Below are positions 18,401 through 28,208 of a DNA stretch of 64,000 nt, one piece after another. Under the pieces are notes generated by a model, which saw only the letters and a list, made by a program, of their open reading frames with translations, had not been told where the DNA came from and made no database searches. The stretch comes from Bifidobacterium scardovii JCM 12489 = DSM 13734. Lineage in GTDB: Bacteria > Actinomycetota > Actinomycetes > Actinomycetales > Bifidobacteriaceae. The stretch's first letter is position 1. Every line of letters starts with the position of its first letter. The stretch covers positions 1,860,001 through 1,924,000 of the forward strand of contig NZ_AP012331.1 in the NCBI RefSeq assembly GCF_001042635.1, written 5' to 3'. The translations under genes were made by a program, and so were the position numbers.

Positions 18401-19280
18401 TCACTCCCAGTGCAGCGGGTGCGCGATGCCGTCGCGGTATCGCGCATCCGTGTTCAGGAACGCGTCGACCTCCCGCGAATACAAGTTGTTGCCGTCGATC
18501 CTGTCCACCAGGTACATGAGTGCCAGCAATGCCTGTCCCACTGATTTTTGCTCGTATGCGAACGCGGGGTATTCCCCTCTCATGTCGTGCGTCACGGGCG
18601 GGACGATGACCATTTCCCGATGCCACAGGCGAGAGTGGTGCGAGCACAGGTTGCGTAGAATACACCATCGCGTGGATGATTTCCGAGGAGGTGCGCAGGT
18701 TCGTCCGCACTCCCAGAGAACGGTACAGTTCACGCAGAGCCTTGGTATCGTTATGCAGGCTCAGCATGCGGGATACGGTGTCGAACGGCATGGTCTCCAT
18801 CGCCGCCCAAATCGGAACCGGTTCCCCGCTCTTCCGGTAGTGGCGGATGCACACTTCCTTGGACATGTCCATCCATTTGCTCATGTTACCGAGCAGGAAT
18901 ACACGTAGCTCGTCGCCTTTACGGTTCTTAACCGGCTGGTATGAGTCGAGATCTTTATAGGAGTACGCGCCGCCGTTCTGGGCCACTAGATACGCGAACC
19001 GCGATCTGACCACGAGTTCGACCTTCGCGGTTCCTCGCAACACCACAGATCGCAGGCCGGAGTCCGATAGGTACGGTTCGATGAAGTCGTTGTCCGTGGT
19101 GCCGGCCTTGAATGTATTGTCGCCGTCGGCGAGGTCATTCTGGAAGACTCGAAAGTATCCGGAAAGCCGGTAGTAATTGTCGTTGTACAGCATGCGGCGC
19201 AAACGGTCCTCGTCCGTGATGATGAGACCGCGCGAGTGCATGATGCGGATCATCTCGTCGATGTTCTTGGCTGGTTTCAT
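18401..19280 (-). pseudogene. Abi_2 (AbiD/AbiF-like) abortive-infection gene, frameshifted
   Basis: Phage-defence-type protein of the Abi_2 family. The N-terminal two thirds begins MKPAKNIDEMIRIMHSRG and contains NYYRLSGYF and the PIWAAMETMPFDTVS stretch, all family hallmarks. After IIHAMVY the frame breaks: the expected LRNLCSHHSRLWHRE continues in the next frame and runs on to a normal end (RDGIAHPLHWE) at 18401. One extra T near 18658-18661 explains it, as removing it restores VYLRNLC. It is either a recently inactivated gene, a phase-variable one, or a sequencing error. Base composition is lower in GC than the neighbours, consistent with transfer. Confidence 0.85.
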
Positions 19281-19861
19281 CGTTCACCACCGATATGAAA
19301 AGAGCCTCCCGGGTTGCGCACTGTTAGTAGGCGTGGAAGGCTGCTGTGTTTATCATGCTAGCATCTGCTTGCATTGTCATCGTTCTCTTGCGTGTCGGGA
19401 AACATTCCACCGGATATGCGGAATAGTTGAGAGCCGGGAAATCACTCGGCGTCTACTCTGTCTTCGGCTTTGATCCGATCGGGCGCTCATTTTCAGCGTG
19501 TCCATCCGGCTATCGCGGAAACGAATCCCGTGGAGAGGCGATTCTGCTTTCCTATTGCTCCTTGACGTCATGCGATGAACAGGCCCTGCCTCGGCTGCGT
19601 CTCCGACGCCCAAGCGAATTGGGCGACGGAAACGCAGGGAATTCGACGACGGCCATGATCGGGTGCTATCATGGCGAGCCATGTGTTCTTATTGCTGCAT
19701 GCTGGCGCCGATGAATGGCGCCATGACGCTGAGGCCTGCCATCTAACGGGTGGGCGCGGCCCGCTGCCGGGCCGGCGCAAGCATATGCACGCACAAGCCA
19801 CCGCGCGCGGAGCGGCTCAATGGAGCGATCCGCGGTAACACAGGAATGCAAGAACACCTAT
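19281..19861. other. Non-coding gap
   Basis: About 580 bp with lower GC than average. No gene, tRNA or strong hairpin was recognised. It presumably contains the promoters of the Abi gene and of the MFS gene. Confidence 0.5.
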
Positions 19862-21271
19862 ATGTCTGTTAATACCGAATCAAACACGCCCGATACAACC
19901 AACAACACAACCAACACATTGGCTTATGCAGCGGCCGACGCGGCGGACGACCCCGACCGCGGGTGGATGCGCCGCGTGGCGCTGCTGCTCACCGGCCAGG
20001 CCTTCTCATTGCTGGGCTCCAGCATCGTGCAGTACGCCATCTGGTGGTGGATCGTGATGCAGACGAACAGCGGCATGGGCATGCTGCTGGCCACCCTGTT
20101 CGGTGTGATGCCGCAGGCCATCGTCTCGATTTTCGGCGGCTCCTGGGCCGACCGGCACAACCGCAAGCTGCTCATCATGCTGCCCGACATGGTGATCGCC
20201 GCGGTCACCATCGCACTGTCGCTGAGCTTCGCGATGGGCTGGACGAGTCTCACCATGATCTTCGTGGTGCTGCTCATCCGCTCGGCCGGCGGCGGCATCC
20301 AGACGCCCGCCGTCCAGTCGTTCATTCCGGACATCGTCCCTTCCGGCAAACTGCTGCGCGTCAACTCGATATACGGCGTGATCAACTCGGCGAACATGAT
20401 CGTGGCGCCGGCCGTGGCCGCCGTGCTCATCAACGTGGTGCCGCTGTGGTCGATCCTGCTGATCGACGTGACCACGGCGATCATCGGCGTCGGCTTTGTG
20501 GCGATGATCAAGGTGCCGAAGAAGCGCACACCGGCCGCGGCCGTTCCCGGTCAGGCCTCGCTGCAACCAGCCGACGACAATGCCGACCGCTCGCCGTTCG
20601 CCGGCATCCGCCGCGTCCTCGCCGATCTCAAAGCGGGGCTCGTCTACACGTGGAACCGTCCGAACCTGCGCAATGTGGTGCTCGGCGACGCGCTGACCTG
20701 CTTCATCGCCGTCGCCCCGTTGAACCTGACGCTGCTGCTTATGACCCGCGAATACGAGGGCATCGATCTGAATCTCGGCTTCGTCAACCTGACCACCGCG
20801 TCGGACAAGCTCGCCGCCAACGAACTGGGGCTGAGCATCGGCATGCTGCTTGGCGGCGCGTTCATGTCCACCATCGGCGCCAAGGTCATCCGCAATCACA
20901 TGTTCATGGTCGCGCTCGGCATCACCTTGGTGGGGGTCACCACGGTGGGGCTGGGCATCGCGCCGAACTTGCTGGTATACCTGCTCATAGATATGGCGTG
21001 CGGCGTTTCCTCGGCCATCTGCGTGGGCCCGATGCGCACCATCATGCAGACGGATTCCGACGAGAGGATGGTCGGCCGCGTCTTCGGCCTCGACACCACG
21101 CTGAGCACGCTCGGCATGCCGCTGGGCATGCTGATCTTCGCCCCGCTGGCCGATGTGATCCCGATCTCACTGGTGTTCGTCATCGGCGGCGTGCTCACCC
21201 TGCCCATCGGCATCTACCTGTTCGGCCAGGCCCGCGCGGCGGCACGCCAATCGGCGGCGCACACGGCATAG
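19862..21271 (+). CDS. MFS transporter, macrolide-efflux (MefA) type
   Basis: Twelve-helix major facilitator of the MFS_3 group, 469 residues. It begins with a Thr/Asn-rich tail and then LLLTGQAFSLLGSSIVQYAIWWW, the first helix typical of MefA/MelA-like efflux proteins; GGSWADRHNRKLLI is the loop 2-3 motif. Exports drugs or unknown metabolites by family; no resistance phenotype can be claimed. The ATG at 19862 gives the natural N-terminus, although the nearest GGA-rich site is somewhat far; an in-frame ATG lies at 19820. Confidence 0.85.
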   Translation: MSVNTESNTPDTTNNTTNTLAYAAADAADDPDRGWMRRVALLLTGQAFSLLGSSIVQYAIWWWIVMQTNSGMGMLLATLFGVMPQAIVSIFGGSWADRHNRKLLIMLPDMVIAAVTIALSLSFAMGWTSLTMIFVVLLIRSAGGGIQTPAVQSFIPDIVPSGKLLRVNSIYGVINSANMIVAPAVAAVLINVVPLWSILLIDVTTAIIGVGFVAMIKVPKKRTPAAAVPGQASLQPADDNADRSPFAGIRRVLADLKAGLVYTWNRPNLRNVVLGDALTCFIAVAPLNLTLLLMTREYEGIDLNLGFVNLTTASDKLAANELGLSIGMLLGGAFMSTIGAKVIRNHMFMVALGITLVGVTTVGLGIAPNLLVYLLIDMACGVSSAICVGPMRTIMQTDSDERMVGRVFGLDTTLSTLGMPLGMLIFAPLADVIPISLVFVIGGVLTLPIGIYLFGQARAAARQSAAHTA

Positions 21272-21340
21272 CACGTTCCCGGTTGCGGGAGATGCCGGCC
21301 GCAGAACAGTGACCAAATACTTGATGTTGCAGGGTTTTCG

Positions 21341-21390
21341 ACCACCCCCAGTCGGCTGCGCCGACAGCCCCCCGCCAGCGGGGGCATACA
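21341..21390. repeat. Dispersed hairpin repeat copy
   Basis: Contains GTCGGCTGCGCCGAC and CCCCCGCCAGCGGGGG, two small palindromes in tandem. The same pair recurs near 2740-2800 and 30218-30345. It lies between convergent MFS and OppA genes and may terminate both. Confidence 0.65.
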
Positions 21391-21429
21391 CTTCTCGCAA
21401 TCATATAAAAATCGCGCGCTGGCCCGGGA

Positions 21430-23061
21430 TCACTCCTTGGTGATCTCGTTGAGGATCGGGTTGCTCTGGAAGTCAAAGTCGACGTTCTTGAGCCCCGGCA
21501 CCGAGACGGCCACCGTGTTCGTGTACCACAGCGGGATCGACGGCAGGTCCTCGAGCAGGTACTCCTCGCCTTCCTGGTAGTACTTGTTCGCCTCCTCGAC
21601 GGACGATGCGGCGGCGGCCGCGCTCATCGCCGCGTCGAAGTCGGGGTTCTTGTAGTCGCTCGAGTTGCCGCCCTTGCCGTCGGCCGCCGACGAGGAGTAC
21701 AGCTGCACCAGATAGTTCTCGGCGGACGGGTAGTCCGGCGCCCAGCCGCCGCGGTACATGCCGCCGAGCTGGCGGTTGTCCATCGCCGTGTAGTATTCCT
21801 TGCTGGTCGGATAGGGGTTGACCTTCACCTCGATGCCGAGCGTGTTGCGCAGGTTGTTGGCGATGGCCTCGATCCAGTCCTTCACGGGCGCATCGGACGG
21901 GTAGTCGATCTCCAGCACGCCGCTCCACGGGCTGATCTGGTCGGCCTCGGCCCACAGGGCCTTGGCCGCGTCGGCGTCGAAACGGATGTTCGACACGTTC
22001 TTCAGATCCTTGCTGTAGCCGGAGATCGTCGGCGCGATGAAGTCGGTGGCCTCGGTCGCGGTGCCGTGCAGGATCTTCTCGATGATCGTCTCGCGATCGA
22101 TGGCCTTGGAGATGGCCTGGCGGCGCAGCCTGCCCTCCTCGTCGTAGGTGATGTGGTTGCTCTTCGGCGGGAACATCATCGCGACGAAGCTCGATCCGGG
22201 CTGGTTGTAGGACTTGACGAGCTTGTTCTTCTGGAACGAGCCGAGCGCCGTGGAGGGCAGGCTGGTCAGGATGTCGAGGTTGCCGGACTGCACGTCGGAG
22301 TACGCGGCCGCCGTGTCGGTGTACATCTTGAAGGTGATGCCGTCGTTCTTGGCCTTGCGCGGCCCGTCGTAATCCGCGTTCCTGACGATCTTGATCCGGC
22401 TGTTGTGCGTCCACTCCGAGAACTTGTACGGGCCGTTGCCCACCGGGTGCTCGGCGTAGCCGTCCGGATCGTCGTAGAAGGATTCGGGCAGCGGGTAGAA
22501 CGCGCAGTATCCGAGCTTGAGCGGAAACACCGAATCGGGCTGGGACATGTGCACGATCAGCGTGTAGTCGTCCTTGACCTCGAGGCCCGACAGCTGGGCG
22601 TCGCCGTCGACGCCGTCCTTCTGCAGATCGTCGTAACCCGCGATGGTGGAGAAGAACGAGGCGCCCAGCTGCGCGTTGGTCACGTTCGCCACATAGCTCC
22701 AGGCGCGGGAGAAGGACTTCGCGGTCACCGGCGTGCCGTCGGTGAACTTCCAGCCCTGGTTGAGGGTGATGGTGAATTCGGTCGAGTCCCCGTTCGCCTC
22801 GATGCTCTTCGCCACCTCGTTGCGCGTGTTGCCGTCGGTGTCGTAGCTCACCAGCCCCGAGTACAGCATGTTGATGATCTGCCCGGCGTTGCCGTCGAGC
22901 GTCTGCCCCGGGGTGAGCGGGTTGGTCGGCTCCTTGCTGCCGACGGTGATGATCTGCCCCTCCTCCGCGGTGGAGCCCTTGCTCCCGCCGCATCCGGCCA
23001 GACCCATGGTCAGCGCGCAGACCGCCGCGACCAGCGTGATGATTCTCTTGGTTCCGCTCAT
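21430..23061 (-). CDS. Peptide ABC transporter substrate-binding lipoprotein, OppA-like
   Basis: Extracytoplasmic solute-binding protein (SBP_bac_5 family), 543 residues, lipid-anchored: signal peptide with lipobox LAGC, then GGSKGSTAEEG. Family features include the GWKFTDGTPVTAKSF segment and NGPYKFSEW. It would deliver oligopeptides to an ABC permease that is not in this window. ATG 23061 follows AAGGAGA. It is last in a minus-strand run of POT permeases and proline peptidases, which suggests peptide uptake as the common theme. It is more distant from the two OppA paralogs at 41-44.6 kb than they are from each other. Confidence 0.92.
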   Translation of the reverse strand: MSGTKRIITLVAAVCALTMGLAGCGGSKGSTAEEGQIITVGSKEPTNPLTPGQTLDGNAGQIINMLYSGLVSYDTDGNTRNEVAKSIEANGDSTEFTITLNQGWKFTDGTPVTAKSFSRAWSYVANVTNAQLGASFFSTIAGYDDLQKDGVDGDAQLSGLEVKDDYTLIVHMSQPDSVFPLKLGYCAFYPLPESFYDDPDGYAEHPVGNGPYKFSEWTHNSRIKIVRNADYDGPRKAKNDGITFKMYTDTAAAYSDVQSGNLDILTSLPSTALGSFQKNKLVKSYNQPGSSFVAMMFPPKSNHITYDEEGRLRRQAISKAIDRETIIEKILHGTATEATDFIAPTISGYSKDLKNVSNIRFDADAAKALWAEADQISPWSGVLEIDYPSDAPVKDWIEAIANNLRNTLGIEVKVNPYPTSKEYYTAMDNRQLGGMYRGGWAPDYPSAENYLVQLYSSSAADGKGGNSSDYKNPDFDAAMSAAAAASSVEEANKYYQEGEEYLLEDLPSIPLWYTNTVAVSVPGLKNVDFDFQSNPILNEITKE

Positions 23062-23297
23062 GCGTTTCTCCTTACGGTGCCATGAAACAGCGTTGCCGGA
23101 TTCATGGTGCCGGCAAGCATCGCAGTGACGTTCGATCATTCCCCTGGATGTTCCGGGGACGAGCGACGGCGTGGTGGAATGCCGCCGTCAGCCGCCCGGA
23201 AGCCGGGACGGGGGTGATTATAGGCGGCCAGTGTTGAGTTATGAGTCAATTATGGTGCGAACGTGTTACGGGGGCATTCCCCGTGGCTGGTTTGGGT

Positions 23298-23527
23298 GGC
23301 TCCCCTCTTTGAGGCTGAGCCGTGAAGCAAGCAGCGGAGCTGGTTGTAGGCGAAGGCGAGGCGACAGCCGAGCAGACAAAGCTGCGGCCGTAAGGCCGTC
23401 CGTAATTGCAGGACGAGCTGGCGACGAAGCCGGCTGAGGGGAGCGAACGGATCGGCTTGATGCCAAGCGTTCAGGGCAACACTCCCCTCAGTCACTTCGT
23501 GACGGCTCCCCTCAGAGAGGGAAGCCG
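23298..23527. repeat. Composite dispersed repeat, long copy
   Basis: Starts GGCTCCCCTCTTTGAGGC and ends with GGCTCCCCTCAGAGAGGGAAGCC. Its first 145 bp are closely similar to the reverse complement of about 40862-41006. Non-coding; lies between the OppA promoter region and the end of the first Xaa-Pro aminopeptidase. Confidence 0.75.
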
Positions 23528-23539
23528 GTGACCGACCGG

Positions 23540-25156
23540 TCAGGCGCAGGCCGCGTCCTGCGCGAGGAAGCTGTCGAAGTAGTGCTCCGGGCCATGGGCC
23601 GCCAGCCACGTCTCGATTTCGTCGGGCGTACGGGCGAAGGTGGTCATCAGCTTGACCTCGCCGCTTTCGGTGACCATGAGGTCGTCCTCGATGCGCACGC
23701 CGATGCCGCGGTACTCCTCGGGCACGAGCAGGTCGGCCGCGTCGAAGTACAGTCCCGGCTCGAGCGTGAACACCATGCCGGGCTTGAACTCGCTGTCGGG
23801 GTAGAACTCGTTGCGCGCGTGGTGGCTGTCGTGGCAGTCGAGGCCCATCATGTGGCCGGTGCCGTGGTACAGCCAGCGGTACTGCTGGTGGCCGTCGGGC
23901 TTCAGCGCCTCCTCGGCGCTGACCGGCAGGATGCCGAGCTTCTCGAGCGAGTGCGCCACCGAGACCATCACCGCGTCGATCATGTCGTGGTAGACGGCGC
24001 CCGGCTTGTTCGCGGCGGCGATCGCCGCGTCGGCCGAATCCAGCACCGCCTGGTAGATCTTGCGCTGCGCCGGCGTGAACTTGCCGTTGACCGGGAAGGT
24101 GCGCGTGATGTCGGCGCCGTACAGCGAATCGAGTTCGATGCCGGCGTCCAGCAGGAACAGGTCGCCGTCCTTGAGCGCATGGTCGTTGGCGTGGTAGTCG
24201 AGGATCGTGGCGCGCGGGCCGGAGGCGGCATTGGTCTCGAAGGAAATGTAGTTGCCCTCGTAGCGGCACGAATGGGTGAAGGTGGCCTCGAGCAGGCGCT
24301 CGCCGCGCTTGACCTGGCGGGCGATCGGCAGGATGTCGGCCACGCGGTCGAAGCCTCGCTGGGTGGCCTCGACGGCCTTCTGGATCTCGGCGACCTCGCG
24401 CGGCGTCTTGACGACGCGGCACTCGTCCTCGCGCTCCTCGAGCGTGGCGTCCAGCGCGCGGTTCGTGTCGGCGTCGCCCAGGCCGCTCTCCTCGCGCACG
24501 CGGTTGACCAGCGCGTCCACGCTCGGGTCGTAGCCGCGCATCAGGCGGATGCGGATGCCGTCGGGGCCGGCGCCTTCGCGCAGCGCGGCCTCCAGCTCGG
24601 TGCGGTCCTTGATCTCCAGGCCGGTCATGGTGTGGAAGTCCGCGGGCAGCGGGCGCGGCCCGACCCAGAACTCGCCGTGCTTGGCATCGGAGAAGAACCG
24701 CGGGTTGGAGCGGTCGATGGCCGGCTCTAGGTAGATCGTCGCATGGTAGCCGGCGGTGCCGTCCGCTTCGAGCACCGGATCGATGACCAGCACCGAATCC
24801 GCCTCGAGGTCGCGGCCGAGGCCGGTCAGATGCGCGTACGCCGTGCCGGTGCGGAACAGGAAGTCGATGTCCCAGGTGCGGTGGCGCAGCGTGCCGGCGG
24901 GGATCACCAGGCGCTCGCCGGGGATCTTGGACACGAGCTCGGCGCGGTGCTTGACCGCGTCGTCCGCGAACGGGCTGCGCTCGTACTGCTTCTTGTTGGG
25001 GTTCTCGCCCCAGTTCGTGAAGATGATGTCCTCGAATCCCTTGCCCTTGAGCGCGAGACTGCCCGAGCCCTTGCCCTTGGCCGGCTCGGTGTCGTTGCCC
25101 GCGGCCAGGGCGTGCAGCGCCGCCAGCGATTCCTCGGAATATGCGTGATCACCCAT
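23540..25156 (-). CDS. pepP: Xaa-Pro aminopeptidase (M24B), copy 1
   Basis: Metallopeptidase removing the N-terminal residue from peptides with Pro in second position; cytoplasmic, 538 residues. The AMP_N domain occupies the N-terminal half; the pita-bread domain has all five metal ligands in context: LDAGIELDSLYGADITRTF (two Asp), GTGHMMGLDCHD (His), LEPGLYF (Glu) and EDDLMV (Glu). ATG 25156 follows AAGGGAA; the open frame reaches through the palindrome upstream but without support. Paralogous to the next gene, suggesting tandem duplication. Residues differing from copy 2 near the substrate pocket could give different peptide preferences. Confidence 0.94.
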   Translation of the reverse strand: MGDHAYSEESLAALHALAAGNDTEPAKGKGSGSLALKGKGFEDIIFTNWGENPNKKQYERSPFADDAVKHRAELVSKIPGERLVIPAGTLRHRTWDIDFLFRTGTAYAHLTGLGRDLEADSVLVIDPVLEADGTAGYHATIYLEPAIDRSNPRFFSDAKHGEFWVGPRPLPADFHTMTGLEIKDRTELEAALREGAGPDGIRIRLMRGYDPSVDALVNRVREESGLGDADTNRALDATLEEREDECRVVKTPREVAEIQKAVEATQRGFDRVADILPIARQVKRGERLLEATFTHSCRYEGNYISFETNAASGPRATILDYHANDHALKDGDLFLLDAGIELDSLYGADITRTFPVNGKFTPAQRKIYQAVLDSADAAIAAANKPGAVYHDMIDAVMVSVAHSLEKLGILPVSAEEALKPDGHQQYRWLYHGTGHMMGLDCHDSHHARNEFYPDSEFKPGMVFTLEPGLYFDAADLLVPEEYRGIGVRIEDDLMVTESGEVKLMTTFARTPDEIETWLAAHGPEHYFDSFLAQDAACA

Positions 25157-25257
25157 AATGATGGTTCCCTTCGATATAGATTGCACATGGATGGATTGAT
25201 GAATTATGTGTCGACGATCCGGACCCGCCCACGGGGTATTCCCGCTCCTGATTGGCA

Positions 25258-25359
25258 TGCCCAAATACCCGTTCTGCGATTTGACCTGCCGAAATACCCG
25301 AAATAGACCACGATTTCGGGTATTTCGGCATGTCAATCTGCAGAACGTCCATTTCGGCA
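25258..25359. repeat. 102-bp imperfect palindrome with 18-bp perfect core
   Basis: Core arms 25287-25304 (TGCCGAAATACCCGAAAT) and 25313-25330 with an 8-nt loop. Symmetry continues outward, imperfectly, to 25258 and 25359 about the same centre, repeating the word TGCC(G/C)AAATaCC. It lies between the two Xaa-Pro aminopeptidase genes and could terminate copy 2 or regulate copy 1. Confidence 0.7.
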
Positions 25360-25366
25360 GGCGGGT

Positions 25367-26989
25367 TCAGTCCTTCGGATCGAAGCCCGTCAGATCGGCG
25401 ATGTAGCGCTCGGGGCCGTGTTCGGCCATCCACGCCTCGATGCCCTCCGGGCTGCGCGGCACGCCGTCGCTCAGGATCACGACCTCGCCGCTGTCGGTGA
25501 CCAGCAGGTCGTCCTCCAGGCGCACGCCGATGCCGCGGTACTCTTCGGGCACGAGCAGGTCGTTGTCGTGGAAGTACAGGCCCGGCTCCATGGTGAAGAC
25601 CATGCCCGGCTTGAGCTCGGCGTCCGGGTAGTACTCGTCGCGGGCGTGCTGGGCGTCATGGCAGTCGAGCCCCAGATGGTGGCCGGTGCCGTGGTACAGC
25701 CAGCGGCAGTGCTGCTCGCCGTCGGGCTTGAGCGATTCGGCGGCGCTGACCGTGAGGATGCCCATGTCCTCGAGCGAGTGCGCGATCGAATCCATGGCGG
25801 CGGCCATGAGGTCGCGGTAGCGGGCGCCCGGCTTGTTGGCCGCGGCGATCGCCGCATCCGAGGCGGCGAGCACCGCTTCGGCGACCCGGCGCTGGGCGGG
25901 CGAGTAATGGCCGCTCACCGGCAGCGTGCGCGTCACGTCGGCGGCGTACAGGTACTGCGATTCGGCGCCGGCGTCGAGCACGACGGCGTCGCCCTCGCTC
26001 ACCGGGTGGTTGTTGATCATGTAGTGCAGGAAGGTGGAGCGCCGCCCCGAGCCGACCACGGTCTCGAAGGAGACGTCATTGGCCTCGTACCGGCACGAGC
26101 CCATGAACACGCTTTCGATGAGGCGCTCACCGCGCCTGACCTTCGGCGCCAGCGAGATCACGTCGGCCACGCGCTCGAAGCCGCGCTCGGTGGCGCGGAT
26201 CGCCTCGCGGATCTGCTCGATCTCCCTGGGGGTCTTGATGATGCGCAGCTCGTCCTCGCGCTCCTCGAGCACCTGGTCGAGCGGCATGTTCGCGTCCGCA
26301 TCGCCCAGACCGGTCTCAAGGCGGATCCTATCGACCGTGGACTCCACCGCCGGGTCGGCGCCGCGGAACACGCGCAGGCGCAGTCCCTTCGGCCCGACCT
26401 GCTCGGCGAGGTCGCCGGCCAGCGAGGCGATGTCGCGCGTCTCGATGCCGGTCATCGTCGTGTAGTCGGCGAGGTCGGGCGCCGGCCCGACCCAGAACTC
26501 GCCGTGCATCGCGTCCGAGTAGAACCGCGGGTTGTCGTGGCCGATGGCCGGGGCCACGTACAGCACGTCGTGATGGCCTACCGTGCCGTCCGCGTTCACG
26601 ACCGGGTTGATGACGAGCACCGGTCCCGGCTCAATGTCGCCACCCAAGCCGGTCAGGTGAGCGAACGGCGTACTGACGCGGAAGTTGTAGGTGACGTCGT
26701 TAGTGCGGAAGCGGATGGCCCCCGCGGGGATCACCAGCCGCTCCCCCGGCAGGCTGGCGGCGAAGTCGTCGCGGTGCTTGGCCGCGTCGTCGGCCAGCGG
26801 GCTGCGCGTCACCTCCTCCTTGGGGCTTTCGCCCCAGTGGTCGAAGATCTCGCTTTTGAATCCCGCGCCGGTGATGCGCAGGCCGCCGGCCCGCTTGCGG
26901 GGCGCCGGCTCGGTCGCGTTGCCGTTGGCCGCGGCCCGCAGCGTTTCGATGCCGTTCGGCGTGGTGCCGCCGTTATCGCATTCCGCCAT
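25367..26989 (-). CDS. Xaa-Pro aminopeptidase (M24B), copy 2
   Basis: Paralog of copy 1 with 540 residues. Metal-ligand contexts are intact: VLDAGAESQYLYAADVTRT, GTGHHLGLDCHD, MEPGLYF and LEDDLLV. Start ATG 26989 follows GAGGAG. Separated from copy 1 by the palindrome and from the upstream metallopeptidase by 108 bp, all on the minus strand. Two such enzymes side by side point to heavy use of proline-containing peptides. Confidence 0.93.
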   Translation of the reverse strand: MAECDNGGTTPNGIETLRAAANGNATEPAPRKRAGGLRITGAGFKSEIFDHWGESPKEEVTRSPLADDAAKHRDDFAASLPGERLVIPAGAIRFRTNDVTYNFRVSTPFAHLTGLGGDIEPGPVLVINPVVNADGTVGHHDVLYVAPAIGHDNPRFYSDAMHGEFWVGPAPDLADYTTMTGIETRDIASLAGDLAEQVGPKGLRLRVFRGADPAVESTVDRIRLETGLGDADANMPLDQVLEEREDELRIIKTPREIEQIREAIRATERGFERVADVISLAPKVRRGERLIESVFMGSCRYEANDVSFETVVGSGRRSTFLHYMINNHPVSEGDAVVLDAGAESQYLYAADVTRTLPVSGHYSPAQRRVAEAVLAASDAAIAAANKPGARYRDLMAAAMDSIAHSLEDMGILTVSAAESLKPDGEQHCRWLYHGTGHHLGLDCHDAQHARDEYYPDAELKPGMVFTMEPGLYFHDNDLLVPEEYRGIGVRLEDDLLVTDSGEVVILSDGVPRSPEGIEAWMAEHGPERYIADLTGFDPKD

Positions 26990-27097
26990 GATGGATGGCT
27001 CCTCTCTGTTGGTGGACGGCCGTGCGATGGGATCGAACCTCACCGCGCAAGCCGATGGATAGCCCGCCCGATGCGGACGAGAACGATGCGCGCGGTG

Positions 27098-28141
27098 CTA
27101 CCCGCGCGGCGTCCCGTCGATGTCGAACAGGTCAAGTCCGCGCTCCCAGGGTGCGGGCAAGTGTGTTTCCGGGTAGATCTCGGCCATGAACTGGTAGGCC
27201 TCGGGATCGTAGCGGCGCAGCTCCTCGCGGGTGTTGACCGGGCCGCGCACCTCCCACGATCCGTCGGGGCTCTCCTCCATCACGTCGAACCAGATGGTGG
27301 TCAGTGTGGCGAAGAACTCCTCGTGATTGCTGATCGCGTAGGTGCCCGGCCACAGCCCGGCCTCCTTGCTGTGCCGGTAGATCTCGCTGAAGCGGCGGTA
27401 GCGCTCGCCGTGGTGGGCGTATTTGAGCCCGATCAGGTGGATGCCGTGGGCGAATTCGTGGGCGAGGATGGACTCGTTGCGGTATTTGGTGGTGACCGGG
27501 CCCTCGAGCACGCGCAGCACGTTGGTCTCGGCGATCGAGGCCGCCGGGTTGCCGTCGCAGGCGCCGTAGCCGGCCACCGGATACGGCGCCACCCGGTAGC
27601 CCATGCGGTGCTCGGGCACGTCGAAGGCGTCCTCGTGCGGGCCGTACACCGACAGGCTCACGCCGAAATTGGTCAGCACCTTGGCTTCCTCGGGCATCTT
27701 GGCGAGCAGCACGTCGACCATCTCGCACGCCTTGTCGCGGGCCTCCTGCGAGGTGTCGTCGCCGGATTTGATGAGGATGCCGCTCTCGCTGCGCTGGAAG
27801 CGCGTGTAGTACGGCTGGTAGTTGGCCCTGAAGGTCCCGTCGGATACCGGCGTGCCGTCGGCACCGGCCAGGGGCGCGTTGAAGCTGACGGTGATGTCGG
27901 CGAAGTCCTTGACGCGCATCGGCCGGATCGGGCTGATCGTGGTGCGCCGGATCTCTTTCTGGTACAGGGTACCGCTCTGCCACTCCATGCTCTCGTCCCA
28001 GACGAACAGGGGCAACGGAGCGCCGCGGAAGTTGAGGTTGTACACGTCAATGCGGTCCGCTTCGACCATGTCGACGGGCCAGGTTATTTCCAAATGGTTC
28101 TCGTCGATCAGAGTGACGGAAACCGGTGCGATACCGCTCAT
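27098..28141 (-). CDS. Zinc metallopeptidase, HEFAH type, possibly proline-specific
   Basis: 347-residue protein without signal peptide or membrane segment. The zinc motif is HEFAHGIH (His228, Glu229, His232), with a probable third ligand in the later NHEEFFA segment (Glu274 or Glu275). HExxH plus a downstream E(E)FFA is the layout of gluzincins such as anthrax-lethal-factor-like and Pro-Pro endopeptidase domains; similarity to those is suggested from the motif only. ATG 28141 follows AAGGAG. The neighbours (two Xaa-Pro aminopeptidases, two peptide permeases) make an intracellular peptidase acting near proline a reasonable guess. Confidence 0.72.
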   Translation of the reverse strand: MSGIAPVSVTLIDENHLEITWPVDMVEADRIDVYNLNFRGAPLPLFVWDESMEWQSGTLYQKEIRRTTISPIRPMRVKDFADITVSFNAPLAGADGTPVSDGTFRANYQPYYTRFQRSESGILIKSGDDTSQEARDKACEMVDVLLAKMPEEAKVLTNFGVSLSVYGPHEDAFDVPEHRMGYRVAPYPVAGYGACDGNPAASIAETNVLRVLEGPVTTKYRNESILAHEFAHGIHLIGLKYAHHGERYRRFSEIYRHSKEAGLWPGTYAISNHEEFFATLTTIWFDVMEESPDGSWEVRGPVNTREELRRYDPEAYQFMAEIYPETHLPAPWERGLDLFDIDGTPRG

Positions 28142-28208
28142 GACGACTCCTTCGTGCGTCAGCCGGCTGCTGGCTATTCCAGCAGATACTGCTTTTTTAT
28201 TGTAAAGT

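Noticed and set aside
23062..23540. Possible small gene in the long repeat copy
   Set aside because: The 88-aa frame there is within the dispersed repeat and has no binding site or homolog-like pattern.
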